Below the pieces are notes generated by a model. That model made no database searches. It saw nothing but the letters and a program-made list of their open reading frames with translations, and was not told the origin of the DNA. Below, piece after piece: positions 58,707-64,000 of a stretch of 64,000 bases of DNA. The stretch comes from Nematostella vectensis. Its lineage: Eukaryota > Cnidaria > Anthozoa > Actiniaria > Edwardsiidae. The stretch lies in contig NC_064036.1 in assembly GCF_932526225.1 (NCBI RefSeq), forward strand, positions 15,245,181 to 15,309,180, given 5' to 3'. A program made the position numbers and the translations under genes. Positions within the stretch are counted from its first letter, which is position 1, and every line of letters begins with the position of its first letter.

Positions 58707-58915
58707 TTGCGGTTTCCAGTTTCTCGTGTGGTCTTTAATATGGAGGTAGATGGTCTCAATTATTAAATAAGAATTCTAGCTGAGCAATGGTAGGGAAACC
58801 TTAACGTAAAAATTGGCTAGACTTCGATGTGATTTTCGCGTCATTTTAATTGTGTGAACTGCGCGACCTTCAAAATACAGCGAAATGATAATGAAAGAAG
58901 AGAGAGAGCGAGATT

Positions 58916-59102
58916 TAAGCCCCGTGCAAACTGCGCCAGCAACTGCCAGCATTGCTGGTGAATTTTCACTTGACTGACTATAGGACAAAGGAAATGTCAA
59001 AATGGGAGTTAGACTTTTCGACATTTCCTTTGTCTTGTGGTCAGTCGAGCAAGAATTCGCCAGCAATGCTGGCCGGTTTTGGCGCAGTTTGCACAGGGCT
59101 TT
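58916..59102. mobile_element. Fold-back MITE with about 86-bp arms
   Basis: Left arm AGCCCCGTGCAAACTGCGCC through CAAAGGAAATGTCAAAA. Right arm is its inverse, ending GGCGCAGTTTGCACAGGGCT. The arms meet with a spacer of only about 15 bases. TTTA occurs on the left edge and TTAG on the right; the duplication is unclear. Confidence 0.85.
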
Positions 59103-59261
59103 AGATGATTTAGAAGTTTCTAGATACATCTCTTTTCAAAATATAAATAACAAAATCAGGATAGTTAAATTATTGGGGTGCAGAATTACGAAATTAAAAA
59201 AAACGTTCACATGGAGCTCTAAGTAGAAAAGCATATTTTCCTTACACATCACAAGCACTGG

Positions 59262-59603
59262 GACTACAGGCCCGTACCCAGGATTTTTCTTGGGGGTGTG
59301 CGAAATCCGAAAAAGTGGACTTAATTTTTCCGGGGGGGGGGGGGGGGGGGGGGAGTGAGGGAGTTTTCTGATAAAAATCTAACCACCCCTGAAATAACAA
59401 AAAGGGTTTTTTTATGCCTTTGCAGTGTCTATACGGGACGTTTATTGTCGAATTTGGCTACATACCATACTTATGATTTTGAGTTTTGTCTACAAACTAC
59501 AAATAGCACGTCTATTGAGAACTAAAAGTGGACTTTAGGCCGTTGTGGGGGGGGGGGGGTGCGTTCGCACCCCCTGCACCCCCCTGGGTACGGGCCTGGA
59601 CTA
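59262..59603 (+). mobile_element. Complete hAT-like MITE (332 bp) with 5-bp target duplication
   Basis: Element 59267-59598 begins CAGGCCCGTACCCAGG and ends as its inverse, CCTGGGTACGGGCCTG. GACTA is present on both sides (59262-59266, 59599-59603). The interior has a long G-run near 59331 and no coding capacity. It is the best-preserved copy of a family also seen at 15636, 51050 and possibly 61424. The insertion lies at the left edge of the 39-bp minisatellite. Confidence 0.88.
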
Positions 59604-60500
59604 GGCTGGAATTGCGATGAGAACGCCTGGGACTAGGCTGAACACAAGAAACCCGATAAGAACGCCTGGGATGGACTAGGCTGAACACAGGAAACCCGAT
59701 AAGAACGCCTGGGACTAGGCCGAACACAGGAAACCCGATAAGAACGCCTGGAACTAGGCCGAACACAGGAAACCCGATAACAACGCCTTGGACTAGGCTG
59801 AACACAGGAAACCTGATAAGAATGCCTGGGACTAGGCTGAACACAGGAAACCCGATAACAACGCTTTGGACTAGGCTGAACACAGGAAACCTGATAAGAA
59901 CGCCTGGGACTAGGGTGAACACAGGAAACCCGGTAAGAACGCCTTGGACTTGGCTGAACACAGGAAACCCTGTAAGAACGCCTGGGACTAGGCTGAACAC
60001 AGGAAACCCGATAAGAACGCCTGGGACTAGGCTGAACACAGGAAACCCGATAAGAACGCCTGGGACTAGGCTGAACACAGGAAACCCGATAAGAACGCCT
60101 TGGACTAGGGTGAACACAGGAAACCCGATAAGAACGCCTGGGACTAGGCTGAACACAGGAATCCCAGTAAGAACGCCTGGGACTAGGCTGAACACAGGAA
60201 ACCCGATAAGAACGCCTGGGACTAGGCTGAACACAGGAAACCCGATAAGAACGCCTGGGACTAGGGTGAACACAGGAAACCCGGTAAGAAAGCCTGGGAC
60301 TAGGCTGAACACAGGAAACCCGATAAGAACGCCTGGGACTAGGGTAAACACAGGAAACCCGATAAGAACGCCTGGGACTAGGGTGAACACAGGAAACCCG
60401 GTAAGAACGCCTGGGACTAGGCTGAACACAGGAAACCCGATAAGAACGCCTGGGACTAGGCTGAACACAGGAAACCCGGTAAGAAAGCCTGGGACTAGGC
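59599..60500 (+). repeat. 39-bp minisatellite, about 22 units
   Basis: Units with the core CCTGGGACTAGGCTGAACAC followed by AGGAAACCCGATAAGAACG. Frequent variants are TTGGACTAGG and CCGGTAAGAA. One early unit has a short insertion (GGGATGGACTAGG). Frames stay open on both strands because the unit is 13 codons, but no start, splice or composition evidence supports a protein. Confidence 0.95.
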
Positions 60501-60807
60501 TGGTTCCAACGTGTACTGCAATTCAAACCATTCCCATTCTCTCCCACGAGCTTGTATCAGAGTCTTATCAGACGCGTTTTCAGACAAAAAGACGCCGCAT
60601 CGTCTGGTTTACTCTAACTTATCTGAAATGAGGTAAAGCCGCGCAGACTTTATGTCGATGTCATGTACTAGAAAGATTAAAATCAAACATGAATGCTGTT
60701 TTTAGCAAGATAAATAAATGATCAGAAATGCCCAAGGGCTGAGTCCTTGATGACTACAGCGGTTTCTCAAGGGTCAGATAAAAACAAAAACAGCTTGCAC
60801 TATATTC

Positions 60808-60868
60808 CCATGCCTTCGTTAAATAAAATAAAATAAAAATAAATAAAATAAAACAAAATAAAATAAAA
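60808..60868 (+). repeat. (AAAAT)n microsatellite
   Basis: About twelve copies of TAAAA/AAATA with one AAAAC interruption. It is directly followed by non-repetitive DNA. Confidence 0.9.
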
Positions 60869-63034
60869 TGAAAATAATATTCCTCTTATTATATCACAGG
60901 CTGGAAGCCATAGATTACACGGAAGTATTCACGCACACTGTGCTATTAACGCTGCGCTTTGTGTATCCTACGTGCGATCATCTAGTCCCAAAATATCCCT
61001 CAATCGCCGACCCCGTAATTTCTTTTTCCACCTTCCATGGGTGGGGCGCCTTCCATGGGTGGGGTCCGCCTATTGAAGGATCCGCACGTGCCATACAACA
61101 CACAACTGGTCAGTAAACAAGCATTTCAGTCACATAGTCACACACTGAGGATGTGTAGGATTCAAAAAAGATTCAGGCATAAAAAGTATGGCGCTTTCAA
61201 TATTGATCCGTGGGATACGAACACTGACGCGTCAATAACAAAGACATGCAGCAAGTATGATGCGTTAAACACCTGTGTGATTCGAACACTAGAGACGCCA
61301 ACAAAAATATAAATAGCTGAATCGATTTTAAACATGAAGGGACTTTGTGCTAGTTCTATATATTATACGTACCGTGCTTGGAAGCTGAGAGGGTTTAAAC
61401 ACCAGAATTTATATCAATCAATACAGGCGCGTACACAGGGGGGTGCGCAGAAGTCGTGCGCATCCCCCCTTGGCGGCCATAAGTGGATCATTTCTTATTA
61501 GGGAATCTTCAAATACTATGCTTTTTCCATATGATATCTATGACTGCGCACCCCCCTCGGCCAACCCTGGGAACGAGCCTGTAATGGATATATTCATACA
61601 AGCAGTTCACATGTGTCACAAGAAAACTGAGAGGGTAGAAACCAACGTCAATACCAACAGTATTTATAAATGTACCGTTAACATACGTGTCATATGGAAC
61701 CTGAGAGGATGTGTGCATTTCACACATAAACCAGCCCAACAAACAGCTTGACAGTTAGTGAATATGCAGCTTTCTGTCTACGTGTCATCAGAAATCTGAG
61801 AGGGTGTGAGAGCCACCCATTTAAAGAGATGGCATATGGGAGGCTGGCATTAGTTGCCCGGAAGGAAAGAGGTGATACCATAATCATGTTTTTGCAACTG
61901 ATAGAAAAGCAAAGATCGACATCTGCTGATTGAACAGGGAAGGAAGGGTGTGCATGGGAGTGAGATTTTCGTGAACAGATTTTTTTTGGGTCTACTCCAG
62001 CAAATGTCCATTTTATCTGGGATTAAAAAAAAACAGAAGTGTATGCATGCTTCTTGATTGATGCATCTAAAATCTTATCCAACATAATATGGTAAACAAG
62101 AGAATAGTAGATAACGTGAAGAACCTCATGAATAGCACCCTGAAAAACTATCAGCCAGAAGGGGTCCTTGTTTTTGTGCTTGCCCTATTTCTGCATTCAA
62201 AATAGCAGCATTTATCTACCAGACTAGCTTTAGCTGAATCTTCAGCCATCTACTTTTTTATGCGTTACACTACCACCCCTGGCGTTAAATACCCGTACGT
62301 GACAACTGAATAACGCCTCTGGTCTAGCCAACTAAATCCATACCATGTAAATTAGATTGACATTTCAGTAGCGAACTTAAACCACTACAAATACAAAACT
62401 TGATCTCCCCTCCACCTTGGCGTATGAAACAACAAGGAGAAAACAAAAATCAAGCATGGAAAAACAAAACGAGTAAAATCAAGTCGCTAAAACATGAGAA
62501 GAGGTTTCTATTTGCTGTATTTCATTTCACAAATAATATATCCATGAGCTTCTCTATATGCGGGTAACAGACAGGCGAGGGCTATTAATAGAGCTCAAAT
62601 TCACACATAACAGGAAAACACCAAAGACGTCAAACGGGCGAAAAACTCGAACTATATTTCAAAAAAGGCGCAAGTCTAGAAAACCTTACGATTCTCTGAT
62701 TTAGTTTCATAATGTTTAAGCTAAGCTTTTTTTTGCAATCTCTTAGGGGAAGATCCCCCCCCCATTCAGCTATCCCTTAGGGTTATTATTTTTTCAGACG
62801 CGCATATGTGACTTCCCCCTCCCCCTTCCCCCACGGTACTGAGTGCCCGTGCAAGTGATGGAAGCAAAAAGACGAGATGGAGCATTTAGTGTTGTGTAGT
62901 GGGGGAGGGGATTTTACCAAAAGGGGCTAAAGAAAGTAGTATGGAAAAGGTGCCTAGAAAGGGGAAACAAGCACAGAAACCACAAATACTTTAAGAAATA
63001 ACGTGTGTCTTTTAACTGAACTTTTATTTCCTAC
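60869..63034. other. Intergenic stretch with dispersed repeats
   Basis: No gene recognised. It contains a CAGG-ended MITE relic (61424-61581), a duplicated CTTCCATGGGTGGGG at about 61032 and 61050, four dispersed copies of a CTGAGAGGGT motif between 61385 and 61806, and C-run and G-run patches at 62755 and 62900. Confidence 0.4.
61424..61581. mobile_element. CAGG-ended MITE relic (158 bp)
   Basis: Begins CAGGCGCGTACACAGGGGGG and ends CCAACCCTGGGAACGAGCCTG. This is a diverged inverse pair, with inner GTGCGCAG and CTGCGCAC also inverted. It resembles the CAGGCCCGTACCCAGG family in its outer bases but has a different interior. Confidence 0.6.
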
Positions 63035-63360
63035 TCAGGCGCCTAAGCTGGGGCAGGGAACAGTGGGAAGGAGTCTGGGAGACTGGGAAGGAGACGAAAG
63101 CAAGAGCCTCGGTGTCAGTTTAGGATCAGTATCCATCGATAGGTTAGGCTGACTTTCTGAGCGCAAGACAGACTCAGCTACACTGTGGACTTCTTCGAAA
63201 GCGACTGAAAATTCGGATCGGTATAGTTTTGCTAAAAAATTGTTGCTTAAGGGTATGGCAATGTTGTTCGCGAGTGCAATCAAGTAGGGGGAACATAGAG
63301 ACAATTCTTCCACTAGCAATGATAACAGGCTATCGATCCCATGTTTGGGTACTATGATTG
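63035..63360 (-). CDS. Terminal coding exon of an unrecognised gene (partial)
   Basis: The frame is open from an acceptor (ACTATTATCGCAG|CAATCATAG, with a CTAAT branch-like motif) at 63360 down to the TGA at 63035. It gives about 108 residues. The first half is hydrophobic/helical (LVEELSLCSPYLIALANNIA, then PLSNNFLAKLYRSEF) and looks like conserved protein. The second half is Ser/Pro-rich and disordered (LSMDTDPKLTP, SSPSQSPRLLPTV). AATAAA follows on the same strand at 63028-63023, only a few bases after the stop. Upstream exons would lie to the right of the window or in 63400-64000, but none was recognised. I cannot name the family. Confidence 0.5.
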
Positions 63361-64000
63361 CTGCGATAATAGTTCATTAGTGAAAGACATTTCGTTTGTT
63401 GTATCCTGTGTTTCGATTTATTTCTGGTTATCTGCGGGCGTGACAAGTAAAGACTGTGATGTCTGTCTATTTTAAAGAACGGGAAAACGTCTTTTGTATC
63501 TTACTTCCTGTTCTGCCTCGCTTTTTTCAATGTTATCTGCAAAATTGGCGTCTACAATGGCGGTTTTTTCAAAATGCCGAAGGACATTTCAAATAAAAAA
63601 AACATGATAAAAAAGTGAGATGACGCTTATTAGAATTCACTATCTAGCCCGCTTTTTGTTCATGCGCGAACAAAAAGCGCATGAAGAAACTAGTGATGAC
63701 AATTCAAATCGGAAAAGGTCTGGCGGGGATTTTAAGTGCACGGAACTCCCACTTCAGATGCCACATAGCGAATGCAAGGTCTGAAAGTATTTCTGCTCGA
63801 AGAGAATTATCATCTTACCCAAAATGAAAGGTTTCAAAATATGATAAAGGCAGGGAAAAGGAATTCAGGAAAAAGGCTAATAATAAGCTGGACATTAAGT
63901 TTATGCCCTAATTTCGATTACTCGCAGGCAACGTAGACCTGAAACGGCGGCTATAACTCATATTATTTTGCGCTGCCCCGACAGGAAGAAGCCGTGTTTC
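63361..64000. other. Right-hand edge, nothing firm
   Basis: Possible intron of the gene ending at 63035. A strong hairpin (CGCTTTTTGTTC-ATGC-GCGAACAAAAAGCG) lies at about 63650-63681. No coding exon is recognised. Confidence 0.4.

Noticed and set aside
3021-60500. Regularly spaced repeats that might suggest a CRISPR array
   Set aside because: The units are head to tail with no unique spacers, and the DNA is from an animal genome; these are minisatellites.
59512-60631. Long reading frames of 269-318 codons with 13-residue periods
   Set aside because: Open frames in three reading directions follow from the 39-bp minisatellite; no splice, start or composition evidence for a protein.

Overview
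The window is animal nuclear DNA, most likely from a cnidarian close to a sea anemone such as Nematostella (inference). The grounds are intron-split genes with GT/AG junctions, a matrix metalloproteinase joined to an ShK-type cysteine module, divergent rhodopsin-class receptors, a Ly6-type GPI protein, and dense short inverted-repeat transposons. There are no operons, ribosome binding sites or CRISPR arrays.

Genes, left to right: (1) a divergent GPCR at 1651-3055 (+), whose C-terminus runs into a 51-bp minisatellite; (2) a secreted MMP with a C-terminal ShK domain at 6213-11902 (+, six exons), whose second intron holds a 36-bp minisatellite and a TTAA-flanked element; (3) a GH20 beta-hexosaminidase at 13251-22203 (-, 13 exons), with a second, homologous copy of its N-terminal exon; (4) a 407-residue ATP-grasp enzyme of unassigned substrate at 23951-25969 (-); (5) a GPCR fragment at 37229-37678 (-); (6) a Ly6/three-finger GPI-anchored protein at 42947-43941 (+); (7) ribosomal protein L10a at 45183-51909 (-, five coding exons), whose third intron carries a TTAA element that itself contains a complete hAT transposon with an 802-codon transposase; (8) an intronless GPCR at 57258-58382 (+); (9) the last exon of an unrecognised gene at 63035-63360 (-).

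Repeats fill most of the rest. They include five TTAA-flanked inverted-repeat elements with unrelated ends, a CAGG-ended hAT-like MITE family (four copies or fragments), a 350-bp-arm palindrome made of two retroelement 3' ends, several fold-back MITEs, a tRNA-derived SINE, a tRNA-Thr-like unit, four minisatellites (51, 36, 39 and 15 bp) and simple repeats. The genes do not form one pathway. The window reads as housekeeping, lysosomal, secreted and receptor genes in a transposon-rich background. All exon models were built by hand from splice signals, reading phase and family similarity; none is backed by transcript data.
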